The notes under the pieces were generated by a model that saw only the letters and a list, made by a program, of their open reading frames with translations, was not told where the DNA came from and made no database searches. From Mycobacterium sp. MYCO198283 (GTDB lineage Bacteria; Actinomycetota; Actinomycetes; Mycobacteriales; Mycobacteriaceae), in NCBI RefSeq assembly GCF_021213805.1, contig NZ_JAJQJI010000008.1, positions 62,001-126,000 on the forward strand: a stretch of DNA of 64,000 bases. Reading direction: 5' to 3'. This document shows positions 1 to 9,294 of the stretch, in pieces (positions within the stretch are counted from its first letter, which is position 1; each line of letters opens with the position of its first letter). A program made the translations under genes and the position numbers.

Positions 1-1019
1 GCGGGGAGGTGGCGGGCACCCTGCAGCGGCTGACCGCCGCCCGGCGGCACATCGACACCGCCGCAGCGGATCTCACGCGCATCGAGGCGATGGGCGGTCG
101 GCTCGTCACACCGGACGACGACGAGTGGCCGGTGCTGGCGTTCTCCTCGTTCGGGCTCGTCGACGCCGAGGAGTACCCGAACGGCATTGCGCCGCTGGCC
201 CTGTGGGTCAACGGGCCCGCCCGGCTCGACGACATCGCCGCTCGCGCCGCGGCGCTGGTGGGTACGCGGGCGGCGACGGCCTACGGCGAACAGGTCGCCG
301 CCGACATGGCGGCCGAACTCGTCGGACGCGACGTCGCGGTGGTCTCGGGCGGCGCCTACGGCATCGACGGCGCCGCGCACCGGGCGGCACTCGGGGCCGG
401 CGGGGTGACGGCGGCCGTGGTGGCCGGTGGAGTCGACGTGCCGTATCCGGCGGGGCACGCCGCGCTGCTACGTCGGGTGGCCGTCGACGGCGCGGTGGTC
501 AGCGAGTACCCGCCGGGGGTGCGGCCGGCGCGGCATCGCTTCCTGGTGCGCAACCGGCTGGTCGCCGCGCTCTCGGGGGTGACCGTGGTGGTCGAGGCCG
601 GCCTGCGCAGCGGTGCCGCCAACACCGCGGCCTGGGCGCACACGCTCAACCGGCCCGTCGGCGCGGTGCCGGGTCCGGTGACCTCGTCGGCCTCGGCGGG
701 TTGTCACCGGTTGATCCGCAACCACGCCACCCTCGTCACGCGGGCCGACGAGGTGGTGGAACTGTGCGGTCGCATCGGCGAGCTGGCCGACGACGAACCA
801 CACCCGACGACGCCCCTCGACGGCCTGAGTGCCGAGGAGAAGCGGGTGTACGAGGCATTGCCCGGTCGCGGTGCGCGCACCTGCTGTGAGCTGGCCGTCG
901 AATCCGGGCTTCCGGTGGCACAGGTCCAGGGCCGCCTGGCGATGTTGGAGCTGGCCGGCCTCGCGGCCACCACCGAGGACGGTCGGTGGCGGCTGATGCG
1001 GCGACCGCGGGCCGGGTGA
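1..1019 (+). CDS. dprA: DNA processing protein DprA (5' truncated by window edge)
   Basis: DprA/Smf binds incoming single-stranded DNA and loads RecA in the cytoplasm. The reading frame is open to the first base, so the true start and probably part of the N-terminal SAM-like domain lie outside the window. About 336 residues are visible, against roughly 390 in the M. tuberculosis protein as I recall. The Rossmann-like core shows VGTRAAT, then VSGGAYGIDGAAH, RNRLVAALS, EAGLRSGAANTA and a late GCHRLIRNHA segment. The last ~60 residues (from LSAEEKRVYEAL) fit the DprA winged-helix domain. A strong hairpin follows the stop, so the transcript probably ends there. The family call is secure; a role in competence in this organism is not shown. 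Confidence 0.93.
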   Translation, partial: GEVAGTLQRLTAARRHIDTAAADLTRIEAMGGRLVTPDDDEWPVLAFSSFGLVDAEEYPNGIAPLALWVNGPARLDDIAARAAALVGTRAATAYGEQVAADMAAELVGRDVAVVSGGAYGIDGAAHRAALGAGGVTAAVVAGGVDVPYPAGHAALLRRVAVDGAVVSEYPPGVRPARHRFLVRNRLVAALSGVTVVVEAGLRSGAANTAAWAHTLNRPVGAVPGPVTSSASAGCHRLIRNHATLVTRADEVVELCGRIGELADDEPHPTTPLDGLSAEEKRVYEALPGRGARTCCELAVESGLPVAQVQGRLAMLELAGLAATTEDGRWRLMRRPRAG

Positions 1020-1023
1020 CGTA

Positions 1024-1046
1024 GCCGGCCGCGACCGGCGGCCGGC
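1024..1046 (+). terminator. GC-rich hairpin after dprA
   Basis: A perfect 9-bp stem (GCCGGCCGC / GCGGCCGGC) with a 5-nt loop starts five bases after the dprA stop and ends just before the -10 box of the next gene. There is no clear U-tract, as is common for mycobacterial terminators. It could instead act on the downstream promoter. Confidence 0.5.
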
Positions 1047-1049
1047 TCG

Positions 1050-1055
1050 TAGGAT
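1050..1055 (+). promoter_or_regulatory. -10 box (TAGGAT) for the siderophore-interacting protein gene
   Basis: TAGGAT lies 8 nt before the GTG at 1064, the spacing expected for a leaderless transcript. No -35 element is evident. Confidence 0.5.
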
Positions 1056-1063
1056 GGGCAAAG

Positions 1064-1942
1064 GTGCGTGAGCGTGAGGAGGCCAGTGTGGCGGGACGTC
1101 CGATACACACGTTCGAGGTGGTGCAGACCGAACAGCTGTCGCCGCACATTGTACGGGTCACGTTGGGAGGCAACGGGTTCGACACCTTCACCCCCAACGA
1201 GTTCACGGACGCCTACTGCAAGCTCGTCTTCGTCCGCGACGACGTCGACGTCTCGGAGCTGCCGGCGCCGCTCACCCTCGACAGCTTCGCCGAGCTGCCC
1301 CGCGAAGACCAGCCGACGGTGCGCACCTACACGGTCCGACGGGCCGACCCCCAGCGGCGCGAGATCACCGTCGACTTCGTCGTCCACGGCGAGCACGGCG
1401 TCGCCGGACCCTGGGCGCGCGCCGCGAAGCCCGGGCAGCGACTGTTCTGCATGGGTCCGAGCGGGGCCTACCGGCCCGACCCCGCCGCCGACTGGCACCT
1501 GCTCGCCGGCGACGAGTCGGCGCTGCCGGCCATCGGCGCGACGCTCGAAGCGCTGCCCGATGACGCGGTCGGCTACGTCTTCGTCGAGGTCGCCGACGCG
1601 CAGGACGAGATCGAGCTCACCGCCCCGGCGGGCATGCAGATCCGCTGGGTCTATCGCGGCGGACGCGCGGATCTGGTCGCCGAGGAGCGCGCCGGCGACA
1701 ACGCGCCGTTGATCGACGCCGTCAGGAGCGCCGACTGGCTGCCCGGACAGGTGCAGGTGTTCATCCACGGCGAGGCGCAGGCCGTGATGCACAACCTTCG
1801 GCCCTACATCCGCAAGGAACGCGGCGTCGACGCCAAGTGGGCGTCCATCTCCGGATACTGGCGGCGCGGCCGCACCGAGGAGACGTTCCGGCAGTGGAAG
1901 GCCGAGCTTGCCAAGCGCGAAGCCGCCGAGGCGAACGCCTAG
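1064..1942 (+). CDS. viuB: Siderophore-interacting FAD-dependent reductase (ViuB/SIP family)
   Basis: These proteins are NAD(P)H-dependent flavin reductases that release iron from ferric siderophores in the cytoplasm. The 292-residue product has the N-terminal FAD-binding barrel with RTYTVRR (the FAD-contacting RxYT motif) at about residue 87. [13 protein letters not shown] and MGPSGAY follow, then the SIP C-terminal domain with [12 protein letters not shown] and VQVFIHGEA, and a basic tail that includes [11 protein letters not shown]. Two starts are possible. GTG 1064 sits 8 nt after a TAGGAT box and would be leaderless; GTG 1088 has a GAGGAGG Shine-Dalgarno and gives [10 protein letters not shown] chose 1064 on promoter geometry. 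The gene has the same place next to xerC as Rv2895c in M. tuberculosis. The substrate siderophore cannot be read from the sequence. Confidence 0.9.
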   Translation: MREREEASVAGRPIHTFEVVQTEQLSPHIVRVTLGGNGFDTFTPNEFTDAYCKLVFVRDDVDVSELPAPLTLDSFAELPREDQPTVRTYTVRRADPQRREITVDFVVHGEHGVAGPWARAAKPGQRLFCMGPSGAYRPDPAADWHLLAGDESALPAIGATLEALPDDAVGYVFVEVADAQDEIELTAPAGMQIRWVYRGGRADLVAEERAGDNAPLIDAVRSADWLPGQVQVFIHGEAQAVMHNLRPYIRKERGVDAKWASISGYWRRGRTEETFRQWKAELAKREAAEANA

Positions 1943-1995
1943 ACACGCCCGCCCGGCTGCCGCACCGGGGCCGCGCGGTCTGCGACCGTGACACG

Positions 1996-2916
1996 GTGGC
2001 ACGCATACCGCAGCAGGCCGCGATCCTCGACGAGTTCGCCGAACACCTCGCGCTGGAACGCGGCCGCTCCGCACACACCCGTCGCGCCTACCTCGGCGAC
2101 ATCGGCGCGCTGTTCGACTTCGTCGCCGAGCGCGCCCCCGACGCGACGATCGCCGAGCTCTCGCTGCCGCTGCTGCGGTCCTGGCTGGCGGCCCAGGCCC
2201 GCAACGGTGCCGCCCGCACCACACTGGCCCGGCGCACGTCGGCGGTGAAAACGTTCACCGCCTGGGCGACACGCCGCGGACTGCTCGACGTCGACCCCGC
2301 GACGCGGCTGCAGGTACCCAAGGCGCGGCGCACCCTGCCCGCGGTGCTGCGCCAGGATCAGGCGCTGCAGGCCATGGCGGCGGCGACGTCCGGAGCCGGC
2401 GAACGCGATCCGATCGCGCTGCGGGACCGGCTGATCGTCGAGCTGCTGTACGCCACCGGCATCCGCGTCAGCGAGCTGTGCGGCGCCGATGTCGACGACG
2501 TCGACGCCGGCCGCCGTCTGCTCCGGGTACTCGGCAAGGGCAACAAGCAGCGCACCGTCCCGTTCGGGGAGCCGGCGGCCGACGCGCTCGCGGCGTGGCT
2601 CGCCGACGGCCGGCCCGCGCTGGCGACGCCGGCCTCCGGTCCGGCCCTGCTGCTCGGCGCGCGTGGCGGCCGGCTCGACCCGCGCCAGGCGCGCACCGTC
2701 GTGCACCAGACGATGGCCGCGGTGCCCGACGCGCCGGACATCGGCCCGCACGGGTTGCGCCACAGCGCCGCAACGCACCTGCTCGAAGGCGGCGCCGACC
2801 TGCGCGTGGTGCAGGAGCTGCTCGGCCACTCGTCGCTGGCGACCACGCAGCTCTATACCCACGTCAGCGTTGCGCGGCTGCGTGCCGTCCACGACCGCGC
2901 CCATCCCCGCGCGTAG
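1996..2916 (+). CDS. xerC: Tyrosine recombinase XerC
   Basis: XerC acts with XerD at dif to resolve chromosome dimers. The product is 306 residues from GTG 1996 ([14 protein letters not shown]), close to the usual ~300; the open frame continues upstream into viuB but without family similarity. The N-terminal SAM-like domain contains [14 protein letters not shown]. The catalytic set is complete: Arg in [12 protein letters not shown], Lys in [18 protein letters not shown], the second His in [12 protein letters not shown] and the Tyr nucleophile in [11 protein letters not shown] lone xerC beside dprA-viuB and rpsB-tsf is the normal mycobacterial context, so this is the housekeeping enzyme and not a phage integrase. 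Confidence 0.95.
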   Translation: MARIPQQAAILDEFAEHLALERGRSAHTRRAYLGDIGALFDFVAERAPDATIAELSLPLLRSWLAAQARNGAARTTLARRTSAVKTFTAWATRRGLLDVDPATRLQVPKARRTLPAVLRQDQALQAMAAATSGAGERDPIALRDRLIVELLYATGIRVSELCGADVDDVDAGRRLLRVLGKGNKQRTVPFGEPAADALAAWLADGRPALATPASGPALLLGARGGRLDPRQARTVVHQTMAAVPDAPDIGPHGLRHSAATHLLEGGADLRVVQELLGHSSLATTQLYTHVSVARLRAVHDRAHPRA

Positions 2917-2932
2917 CGGTGGCGCCACCCGC

Positions 2933-3493
2933 TCAGCGCAGCGGTTTGAGCCGCACCGGCGTCTCGGCCAGCAGACCGAGCGGATCGACGTAGTCGGCGT
3001 CGGCCGCGCGGCCCCACATGGCGCCCCAGTGCAGGCAGGCCGGCGCGGCACAGCCGGGGTGACCCGCCTGCAGTGCGCCGAGCACCGCGCCCGCCGCCAC
3101 CGCCTGACCACGCCGCACCGCCGGCGACACCGGCTCGTAGGACGTGCGCAGGCCGCCGGGGTGCTGCACCGACACCAGCGGACGGCCCGCCACCACACCC
3201 GCGGCGACCACGGTGCCCGCCGCCGCGGCGTACACCGGCTGACCCGGCTGACCGGCCAGGTCGACGCCGCGGTGTCCCCGCTGCCAATTCGGCGCCGGGG
3301 CGTCGAAGGCCCGGACCACCGCCGGCCGCGGCTGCAGCGGCCAGCCGAAGCGCTCGCCGTCCGCACCGGCGGGCACGGCGACCAGCAGCGCGGCGACCAG
3401 CAGCGCGGCGACCACCGCCGAAATCGCATTCCCGGTCGTGATTCGGCGCCCAGAACGACCGGGAATGCGATTTCGGCGCACGAGCGGAGGCAT
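2933..3493 (-). CDS. Secreted M23-family (LytM) peptidase
   Basis: This is a predicted cell-wall metalloendopeptidase or degenerate activator acting outside the membrane. From ATG 3493 the protein is 186 residues: a basic n-region with Arg pairs, one hydrophobic segment (residues ~25-42) ending VPAGADG, then the M23 domain. The first zinc motif is HRGVDLAG (HxxxD). The second reads CLHWGAMWG, so the first His of the canonical HxH is Cys. Actinobacterial homologues of Rv2891 share this as far as I recall. The n-region codons form one side of a perfect 24-bp inverted repeat. GTG 3415, just past that repeat, is an alternative start, but it would give a signal peptide without positive charge. The gene is convergent with xerC. 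Confidence 0.85.
   Translation of the reverse strand: MPPLVRRNRIPGRSGRRITTGNAISAVVAALLVAALLVAVPAGADGERFGWPLQPRPAVVRAFDAPAPNWQRGHRGVDLAGQPGQPVYAAAAGTVVAAGVVAGRPLVSVQHPGGLRTSYEPVSPAVRRGQAVAAGAVLGALQAGHPGCAAPACLHWGAMWGRAADADYVDPLGLLAETPVRLKPLR
3416..3478. repeat. Perfect 24-bp inverted repeat, 15-nt spacer
   Basis: Positions 3416-3439 and 3455-3478 are exact reverse complements; each arm contains AAATCGCATTCCCGGTCG or its complement. The repeat lies in the first 27 codons of the minus-strand M23 peptidase gene, or in its leader if GTG 3415 is the start. A perfect stem of this length does not arise from codon use and looks like an inserted palindromic unit or a strong RNA hairpin. No second copy was seen in the window. 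Confidence 0.9.
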
Positions 3494-3592
3494 CGCACCA
3501 GCTCACCGGGTCCGGCGCAGCGGCGTCAGCAGCAGCGACCCGTCCTGGGGATCGACGGCCCGCTGGGGACGAAAGCACCGGTGACCGGGGTG

Positions 3593-3598
3593 TAAACT
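3593..3598 (+). promoter_or_regulatory. -10 box (TAAACT) for rpsB-tsf
   Basis: TAAACT is close to TATAAT and stands at the head of the 296-nt gene-free region before rpsB. A start near 3605 would give a leader of about 185 nt. No clear -35 hexamer was seen. Confidence 0.55.
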
Positions 3599-3606
3599 GC
3601 TCCGTG

Positions 3607-3720
3607 CAGCCCGTTTCGGCGGGCTGACTTCGCGCGTCTGCACCGCAACCCCGCTGTCCAGGGTCGCACCTTCGTGCCGGGCGGTCCCGCACTCGGTTGG
3701 TTCCGAGGCGGGTCCGGCAC
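3607..3720 (+). promoter_or_regulatory. Structured 5' leader of rpsB (two hairpins)
   Basis: The untranslated region before rpsB contains two inverted repeats. The first is a 7-bp stem (CAGCCCG / CGGGCTG, 3607-3626) with a 6-nt loop. The second (3674-3720) is a composite stem: GTGCCGG/CCGGCAC outside, then CCCGC/GCGGG, then CTCGG/CCGAG closing a TTGGTT loop. The asymmetric internal loops resemble ribosomal-protein autoregulatory leaders. A role for S2 binding is inferred from position only. Confidence 0.55.
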
Positions 3721-3789
3721 CCAAGCAGGCGCCAGGGCTCGACGTCACCCGACGCCGCGCAACAACCGACACACAAATGAGGCACAGGC

Positions 3790-4626
3790 ATGGCCGTAGT
3801 CACCATGAAGCAGCTGCTCGACAGCGGCGCGCACTTCGGGCACCAGACCCGCCGGTGGAACCCCAAGATGAAGCGGTTCATCTTCACCGACCGCAACGGC
3901 ATCTACATCATCGATCTGCAGCAGACGCTGACCTACATCGACAAGGCCTACGAGTACGTCAAGGAGACCGTCGCCCACGGCGGCACCATCCTGTTCGTCG
4001 GCACCAAGAAGCAGGCGCAGGAATCGATCGCCGAAGAGGCGACCCGCGTCGGCATGCCCTACGTGAACCAGCGGTGGCTCGGCGGCATGCTCACCAACTT
4101 CTCGACGGTCCACAAGCGCCTGCAGCGCCTCAAGGAGCTCGAGGCGATGGAGCAGACCGGCGGGTTCGAGGGTCGCACCAAGAAGGAAATCCTGATGCTG
4201 ACCCGCGAGAAGAACAAGCTCGAGCGCTCGCTCGGCGGTATCCGCGACATGCAGAAGGTGCCGTCGGCCATCTGGGTCGTCGACACCAACAAGGAGCACC
4301 TGGCCGTCGCCGAGGCGCGCAAGCTGAACATCCCGATCATCGCGATCCTCGACACCAACTGCGACCCGGACCTGGTGGACTACCCGATCCCGGGCAACGA
4401 CGACGCGATCCGCTCGGCGGCGCTGCTGACCCGCGTGGTGGCCGCCGCCGTCGCCGAGGGGCTGCAGGCCCGGGCGGGCGGCGGCAGCGCCGACGGCAAG
4501 CCCGACGCCGCGGCCGGCGAGCCGCTCGCCGAGTGGGAGCAGGAGCTCCTGGCGACGGCCACCGCCGCCACCGATGCGGGTGCGCCGGGGGCCGCCGAGA
4601 CCACCCCCACCACCGAGTCTTCGTAA
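3790..4626 (+). CDS. rpsB: 30S ribosomal protein S2
   Basis: S2 is a late-assembling protein of the small ribosomal subunit. The product has 278 residues from ATG 3790 ([20 protein letters not shown]). Signatures include [20 protein letters not shown], the coiled-coil region around [13 protein letters not shown], and [19 protein letters not shown]. The C-terminus carries an acidic/Ala-rich tail typical of actinobacterial S2. It is the first gene of the rpsB-tsf pair, 14 nt upstream of tsf, behind a long structured leader that may give feedback control. Confidence 0.98.
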   Translation: MAVVTMKQLLDSGAHFGHQTRRWNPKMKRFIFTDRNGIYIIDLQQTLTYIDKAYEYVKETVAHGGTILFVGTKKQAQESIAEEATRVGMPYVNQRWLGGMLTNFSTVHKRLQRLKELEAMEQTGGFEGRTKKEILMLTREKNKLERSLGGIRDMQKVPSAIWVVDTNKEHLAVAEARKLNIPIIAILDTNCDPDLVDYPIPGNDDAIRSAALLTRVVAAAVAEGLQARAGGGSADGKPDAAAGEPLAEWEQELLATATAATDAGAPGAAETTPTTESS

Positions 4627-4640
4627 GAAAGGCTGAACCA

Positions 4641-5456
4641 TTGGCGAACTACACCGCCGCTGACGTCAAGCGGCTCCGCGAGCTGACCGGCTCCGGGATG
4701 CTCGACTGCAAGAACGCGCTGGCCGACTCCGACGGCGACTTCGACAAAGCCGTCGAACTGCTGCGCATCAAGGGCGCGAAGGACGTCGGCAAGCGCGCCG
4801 AGCGCGCCACCGCCGAGGGCCTGGTGGCCGCCAAGGGCGGCGCGATGATCGAGCTCAACTGCGAGACCGACTTCGTCGCCAAGAACGCCGAATTCCAGGC
4901 GCTCGCCGACCAGGTCGTGGCGGCCGCGGCGGAGGCCAAGGCCGGCGACGTCGACGCGCTGAAGGCCGCGAAAGCCGGCGACAAGACGGTCGAGGAGGCC
5001 ATCGCCGACCTGAGCGCGAAGATCGGCGAGAAGCTGGAACTGCGCCGCGTCGTCGTGTTCGACGGCAAGGTGTCGACGTACCTGCACAAGCGGTCGGCGG
5101 ACCTGCCGCCGGCGGTCGGCGTGCTCGTCGAGTACACCGGCGACTCGGCGGAGGCCGCGCACGCCGCGGCGCTGCAGATCGCCGCGCTCAAGGCCAAGTA
5201 CCTCACCCGCGACGAGGTGCCCGAGGACGTGGTCGCCAACGAGCGCCGCATCGCCGAGGAAACCGCCAAGGAAGAGGGCAAGCCCGAGCAGGCGCTGCCC
5301 AAGATCGTCGAGGGCCGGTTGAACGGCTTCTACAAGGACGTCGTGCTGCTCGACCAGCCGTCGGTGTCCGACAACAAGAAGACCGTCAAGGCGCTGCTCG
5401 ACGAGGCCGGGGTGACCATCACCCGCTTCGCGCGGTTCGAGGTCGGACAGCACTAG
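4641..5456 (+). CDS. tsf: Translation elongation factor EF-Ts
   Basis: EF-Ts is the nucleotide exchange factor for EF-Tu. The start is TTG 4641, preceded by an AGAAAGG Shine-Dalgarno sequence, giving [17 protein letters not shown] and 271 residues, the same length as the M. tuberculosis protein as I recall. The N-terminal UBA-like module contains [15 protein letters not shown]. The EF-Tu contact region includes [12 protein letters not shown]. The C-terminal part ends FARFEVGQH. The same frame is open into rpsB, but no plausible start exists there. It is co-transcribed with rpsB and followed by a strong hairpin terminator. Confidence 0.97.
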   Translation: MANYTAADVKRLRELTGSGMLDCKNALADSDGDFDKAVELLRIKGAKDVGKRAERATAEGLVAAKGGAMIELNCETDFVAKNAEFQALADQVVAAAAEAKAGDVDALKAAKAGDKTVEEAIADLSAKIGEKLELRRVVVFDGKVSTYLHKRSADLPPAVGVLVEYTGDSAEAAHAAALQIAALKAKYLTRDEVPEDVVANERRIAEETAKEEGKPEQALPKIVEGRLNGFYKDVVLLDQPSVSDNKKTVKALLDEAGVTITRFARFEVGQH

Positions 5457-5470
5457 CGGCGTCACGGCCG

Positions 5471-5520
5471 ACGGCCCCGCACTCTTCCGGCGATCCCGGA
5501 ACGGCGGGGCCGTGTCGTTT
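5471..5520 (+). terminator. Intrinsic terminator of rpsB-tsf
   Basis: A perfect 10-bp outer stem (ACGGCCCCGC / GCGGGGCCGT, 5471-5513) encloses a second 6-bp stem (TTCCGG / CCGGAA) and is followed by GTCGTTT. It begins 14 nt after the tsf stop and is the clearest terminator in the window. Confidence 0.85.
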
Positions 5521-5547
5521 CCGCGCCGACGCCGTGGTACCCGTTGG

Positions 5548-5553
5548 TACCGT
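5548..5553 (+). promoter_or_regulatory. -10 box (TACCGT) for the amidase gene
   Basis: TACCGT is followed by six bases and then ATG 5560, which fits a leaderless transcript and supports that start over the open frame further upstream. Confidence 0.5.
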
Positions 5554-5559
5554 CTGCGC

Positions 5560-6981
5560 ATGGCCCGACATGTGCACGCGTTCGGCGACGACGCGCTCGG
5601 AACCGATGACGCCGTCGACCTCGCGGCGCGGCTGGGTCGCGGTGAGGTCAGCCCCGCCGAGCTCGTCGAGGCGGCCATCGCGCGCACCGAGCGCGTCAAC
5701 CCGGCGCTCAACGGGCTCGCCTACGAGGCGTTCGACCGGGCGCGTCGCCGGGCGGCCGGCTACCGGCCCCGCAGCTTCTTCGCCGGGGTGCCGACGTTCG
5801 TCAAGGACAACGTCGACGTGGCGGGCTGGCCGACGGCCCACGGCGCCGACGCATGGGATCCGCTGCCGCCGGCGGTCGACGGCGCCTTTGCCCGCGCCTA
5901 CTTCGCGACCGGCCTGATCCCGCTCGGCAAGACGCAGCTGAGCGAATTCGGCTTCAGCGCCGCCGCCGAGCATCCGCGGCTCGGGCCGGTGCGCAACCCG
6001 TGGGACACCGACTACATCGCCGGAGCGTCGTCCTCGGGCTCGGGCGCGTTCGTCGCGGCCGGCGTCGTGCCGATCGCGCACGCCAACGACGGCGGCGGGT
6101 CGATCCGGATCCCGGCCGCGGTCAACGGGCTGGTGGGCCTCAAGCCGAGTCGCGGCCGGCTGCCGCTGGACGCCATGGTGCGGCACATGCCGGTCCGCGT
6201 CGTCGCCAACGGCGTGCTCACCCGCAGCGTGCGCGATACCGCCGCCTTTTACCGGGAAGCCGAACGGGTGTGGCGCAATCCGAAGCTGCCGGCCATCGGC
6301 GACGTCACCGGGCCCGACGGCCGCCGGCTGCGGATCGCGCTGATCACCAACTCGGTGGAGCGGGCCGCGGACCCGGTGGTGGCCGACGCCGTCGCGGCCA
6401 CCGGACGGCTCCTCGGCGGGCTCGGCCACCGTGTCGAGCACGTCGACCGCCCGCCGATCCCGAGGTCGTTCGTCGACGACTTCGTCCTGTACTGGGGGTT
6501 GCTCGCGATGGCGATGGTGCGCGGCGGGCCGCGAACCTTCGGCCCGACGTTCGACGTGACGAAGCTCGACAACCTCACCCGCGGGCTCGACCGGCACGCG
6601 CGACGGAACCTGCACCGGTTGCCCGTCGCGATCGCCCGGCTGGCGACCACCCGGCGACACACCGCCCGGCTGTTCGCCGACTACGACGTCGTCGTGACCC
6701 CGACGCTGGCCGAGCCGACGCCCCGCGTCGGCCACCTCGACCCGACCGCCGAGTACGCCCAGATCATCGACCGGCTCGTCGACTGGGTCGCGTTCACGCC
6801 GCTGCACAACGTCACCGGCGAGCCGGCCCTGTCGCTGCCGCTGGCGCGGACCGCCGACGGCATGCCGATCGGGGTGATGTTCTCCGGGCCGCTCGGGCAC
6901 GAGTCGCGACTGCTCGCGCTGGGCTACGAGCTGGAGCAGGCGCAGGGTTGGCCGCGGCTCGACCAGGCCGCCCAGCCATGA
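5560..6981 (+). CDS. amiC: Amidase signature family hydrolase
   Basis: Amidase-signature enzymes hydrolyse amide bonds with a Ser-cisSer-Lys triad. From ATG 5560 the product is 473 residues, the length of M. tuberculosis AmiC (Rv2888c), which has the same place after tsf. The catalytic Lys lies in [18 protein letters not shown] (~residue 88). The cis-Ser and nucleophilic Ser lie in [17 protein letters not shown] Gly-rich segment, [12 protein letters not shown], follows. No signal peptide or membrane segment is visible, so a cytoplasmic enzyme is likely. A GatA subunit is less likely because no gatB/gatC flank it. The substrate is unknown. Confidence 0.9.
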   Translation: MARHVHAFGDDALGTDDAVDLAARLGRGEVSPAELVEAAIARTERVNPALNGLAYEAFDRARRRAAGYRPRSFFAGVPTFVKDNVDVAGWPTAHGADAWDPLPPAVDGAFARAYFATGLIPLGKTQLSEFGFSAAAEHPRLGPVRNPWDTDYIAGASSSGSGAFVAAGVVPIAHANDGGGSIRIPAAVNGLVGLKPSRGRLPLDAMVRHMPVRVVANGVLTRSVRDTAAFYREAERVWRNPKLPAIGDVTGPDGRRLRIALITNSVERAADPVVADAVAATGRLLGGLGHRVEHVDRPPIPRSFVDDFVLYWGLLAMAMVRGGPRTFGPTFDVTKLDNLTRGLDRHARRNLHRLPVAIARLATTRRHTARLFADYDVVVTPTLAEPTPRVGHLDPTAEYAQIIDRLVDWVAFTPLHNVTGEPALSLPLARTADGMPIGVMFSGPLGHESRLLALGYELEQAQGWPRLDQAAQP

Positions 6982-7031
6982 GGCAGGATGAGACCGGCCG
7001 CGAACCGGCCCGCGGCGGAAACGGAGAACAG

Positions 7032-7784
7032 ATGGCGGACATCGGCACTGCCGGCACTGCCGGGGAACAACCCACCCGGCCGCTGTACTCGCGGGTGTTG
7101 CTGAAGCTGGGCGGCGAGATGTTCGGCGGGGGTTCGGTCGGCCTGGACCCCGACGTCGTGCACCTGGTGGCCCGCCAGATCGCCGAGGTCGTCCGCAGCG
7201 GCGTGCAGGTCGCCGTGGTGATCGGCGGCGGCAACTTCTTCCGCGGCGCGCAGCTGCAGCAGCGCGGCATGGAGCGCGCCCGCTCGGACTACATGGGCAT
7301 GCTTGGGACGGTGATGAACAGCCTTGCGCTGCAAGACTTCCTGGAGAAGGAAGGCATCGACACCCGGGTGCAGACCGCCATCACGATGGGCCAGGTCGCC
7401 GAACCGTACATCCCGCTGCGGGCGCAGCGTCACCTGGAGAAGGGCCGCGTCGTCATCTTCGGCGCCGGCATGGGACTGCCGTACTTCTCCACCGACACCA
7501 CCGCCGCCCAGCGCGCGCTCGAGATCGGCGCCGAGGTGGTGCTGATGGCCAAGGCGGTCGACGGCATCTACACCGACGACCCGCGCGTCAACCCCGACGC
7601 CGACCTGCTCACCGAGGTCAGCCACCGCGAGGTGATCGACCAGGACCTGCGGGTCGCCGACGCCACCGCGTTCTCGCTCTGCATGGACAACGGCATGCCG
7701 ATCCTGGTCTTCAACCTGCTCACCGACGGCAATATCGCCCGGGCGGTGGCGGGTGAGAAGATCGGAACACTCGTCACCACCTGA
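7032..7784 (+). CDS. pyrH: Uridylate kinase (UMP kinase)
   Basis: This kinase phosphorylates UMP to UDP in pyrimidine synthesis. It is an amino-acid-kinase fold protein, hexameric and GTP-regulated in bacteria. From ATG 7032, with a GGAG Shine-Dalgarno, the product is 250 residues. After ~20 variable residues come [47 protein letters not shown], the [19 protein letters not shown] loop and [15 protein letters not shown]. An upstream in-frame ATG at 6979 overlaps the amidase end and adds only low-complexity residues. It is followed 27 nt later by frr, the conserved pairing. Confidence 0.97.
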   Translation: MADIGTAGTAGEQPTRPLYSRVLLKLGGEMFGGGSVGLDPDVVHLVARQIAEVVRSGVQVAVVIGGGNFFRGAQLQQRGMERARSDYMGMLGTVMNSLALQDFLEKEGIDTRVQTAITMGQVAEPYIPLRAQRHLEKGRVVIFGAGMGLPYFSTDTTAAQRALEIGAEVVLMAKAVDGIYTDDPRVNPDADLLTEVSHREVIDQDLRVADATAFSLCMDNGMPILVFNLLTDGNIARAVAGEKIGTLVTT

Positions 7785-7811
7785 CACCACCCGAACGACG
7801 GGAGATACACC

Positions 7812-8369
7812 GTGATCGAAGAGGCCCTCTTCGACGCCGAGGAGAAGATGGAGAAGGCCGTCTCGGTGGCCCGCGACGATCTGTCGTCCATCCGCACGGG
7901 CCGGGCGAACCCGGGCATGTTCTCGCGCATCGTCATCGACTACTACGGCGCCGCGACCCCGATCACGCAGCTGGCGAGCATCAACGTGCCCGAGGCACGG
8001 CTGGTGGTGATCAAGCCCTACGAGCAGTCGCAGCTGCGGCCCATCGAGGACGCCATCCGCAACTCCGATCTCGGTCTGAACCCCAGCAACGACGGCTCGC
8101 TGATCCGGGTGGCCATCCCGCAGCTCACCGAGGAGCGTCGCCGGGAACTGGTCAAGCAGGCGAAGTCCAAGGGCGAGGACGCAAAGGTGTCCGTGCGCAA
8201 CATCCGCCGCAAGGCGATGGAGGAGCTGCACCGCATCCGCAAGGACGGCGAGGCCGGTGAGGACGAGGTGGGGCGTGCGGAGAAGGACCTCGACAAGGCG
8301 ACCGCACAGTACGTGAGCCAGATCGAGGACCTCGTCAAGCACAAAGAGGGCGAGCTGCTGGAGGTTTGA
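7812..8369 (+). CDS. frr: Ribosome recycling factor
   Basis: RRF splits post-termination ribosomes together with EF-G. The product is 185 residues from GTG 7812, preceded by GGGAGA; this is the standard family length. Recognisable segments are [35 protein letters not shown] and the C-terminal helices with [20 protein letters not shown]. The stop codon overlaps the cdsA start as TGATG, which suggests translational coupling. Confidence 0.98.
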   Translation: MIEEALFDAEEKMEKAVSVARDDLSSIRTGRANPGMFSRIVIDYYGAATPITQLASINVPEARLVVIKPYEQSQLRPIEDAIRNSDLGLNPSNDGSLIRVAIPQLTEERRRELVKQAKSKGEDAKVSVRNIRRKAMEELHRIRKDGEAGEDEVGRAEKDLDKATAQYVSQIEDLVKHKEGELLEV

Positions 8370-9247
8370 TGACCGACCAGCACACCGAGCCCGTGACCGA
8401 GACCGACGCCGACGCAGCCGGGGCGAAGAAGTCCCGCGCCGGCCGCAACCTGCCCGCCGCCATCGCCGTCGGCGTGCTGCTCGGCGGCACCGTGATCGCG
8501 GCGCTGCTCTTCGCCCGGTACGTGTGGATCGGCGTCGTCGCCGTCGCCATGGTGATCGCGACCCTTGAAGTGGTGCGGCGGCTGCGGGAAGGCGGCTACC
8601 GCGTGCCGGTGATCCCGCTGCTGGTCGGCGGGCAGGCGATGATCTGGCTGACGTGGCCCTACGGCACGGCCGGTGCGCTCGGTGCGTTCGGCGGCACCGT
8701 CGTCGTCTGCCTCATCTGGCGGCTGGTGGAGCAGGGACTGGCCGCGGCGCCCCAGAACTATCTGCGCGACGTCGCCGTCACCGTCTTCCTGGCGGCCTGG
8801 ATCCCGCTGTTCGGCGCGTTCGGCGCGCTGCTGGTCTACCCCGACGACGGCGCCGAGCGGGTGTTCTGCCTGATGCTCGGCGTGGTGTTCTCCGACATCG
8901 GGGGCTACACCGCGGGTGTGTTGTTCGGCAAGCACACGATGGTGCCGGCCATCAGCCCGAAGAAGTCGTGGGAAGGGCTCGCCGGATCGCTGGTCTTCGG
9001 CGTCACCGCCGCCGTGCTGGCCGTTGCCTTCTTGCTCGACAAACCGGCCTGGGTCGGGGTGCCGCTCGGCGTCATGCTGGTGCTCACCGGCACGCTCGGC
9101 GACCTGGTCGAGTCGCAGGTCAAGCGCGACCTGGGCATCAAGGACATGGGAACGCTGCTGCCCGGGCACGGCGGCCTGATGGACCGCCTCGACTCGGTGC
9201 TGCCGTCGGCGGTCGCCACCTGGATCGTGCTGACGCTGCTGGCGTAG
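8369..9247 (+). CDS. cdsA: Phosphatidate cytidylyltransferase (CDP-diacylglycerol synthase)
   Basis: This integral membrane enzyme makes CDP-diacylglycerol from phosphatidic acid and CTP, the precursor of PI, PE and cardiolipin. From ATG 8369 the product is 292 residues: a polar N-terminus of ~28 residues, then about eight hydrophobic segments. The family signature is intact near the C-terminus: [21 protein letters not shown] followed by LMDRLDS. The start overlaps the frr stop. In mycobacteria frr-cdsA-rlmN is a fixed order. Confidence 0.96.
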   Translation: MTDQHTEPVTETDADAAGAKKSRAGRNLPAAIAVGVLLGGTVIAALLFARYVWIGVVAVAMVIATLEVVRRLREGGYRVPVIPLLVGGQAMIWLTWPYGTAGALGAFGGTVVVCLIWRLVEQGLAAAPQNYLRDVAVTVFLAAWIPLFGAFGALLVYPDDGAERVFCLMLGVVFSDIGGYTAGVLFGKHTMVPAISPKKSWEGLAGSLVFGVTAAVLAVAFLLDKPAWVGVPLGVMLVLTGTLGDLVESQVKRDLGIKDMGTLLPGHGGLMDRLDSVLPSAVATWIVLTLLA

Positions 9248-9258
9248 CGCGATTTCGA

Positions 9259-9291
9259 CAGCCGCCTTCCCGGCGGGGATACTGGCGGCTG
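9259..9291 (+). terminator. Hairpin between cdsA and rlmN
   Basis: An 8-bp perfect stem (CAGCCGCC / GGCGGCTG) encloses a 17-nt loop and ends three bases before the rlmN ATG. It may terminate or attenuate read-through, or hide the rlmN start region. It also overlaps a weak GATACT -10-like sequence at 9278-9283. Confidence 0.4.
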
Positions 9292-9294
9292 ACG

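Noticed and set aside
1996..2916. Tyrosine recombinase as sign of a prophage or integrative element
   Set aside because: Length, motifs and conserved flanking genes identify housekeeping XerC; no att repeats, phage or tRNA genes nearby.
3503..3772. Small minus-strand open frame in the rpsB leader
   Set aside because: It coincides with the hairpins of the leader, has no family resemblance and no good start signal.
5419..6900. Minus-strand open frame opposite the amidase gene
   Set aside because: Shadow frame; no domain, and the opposite strand has the complete amidase triad.
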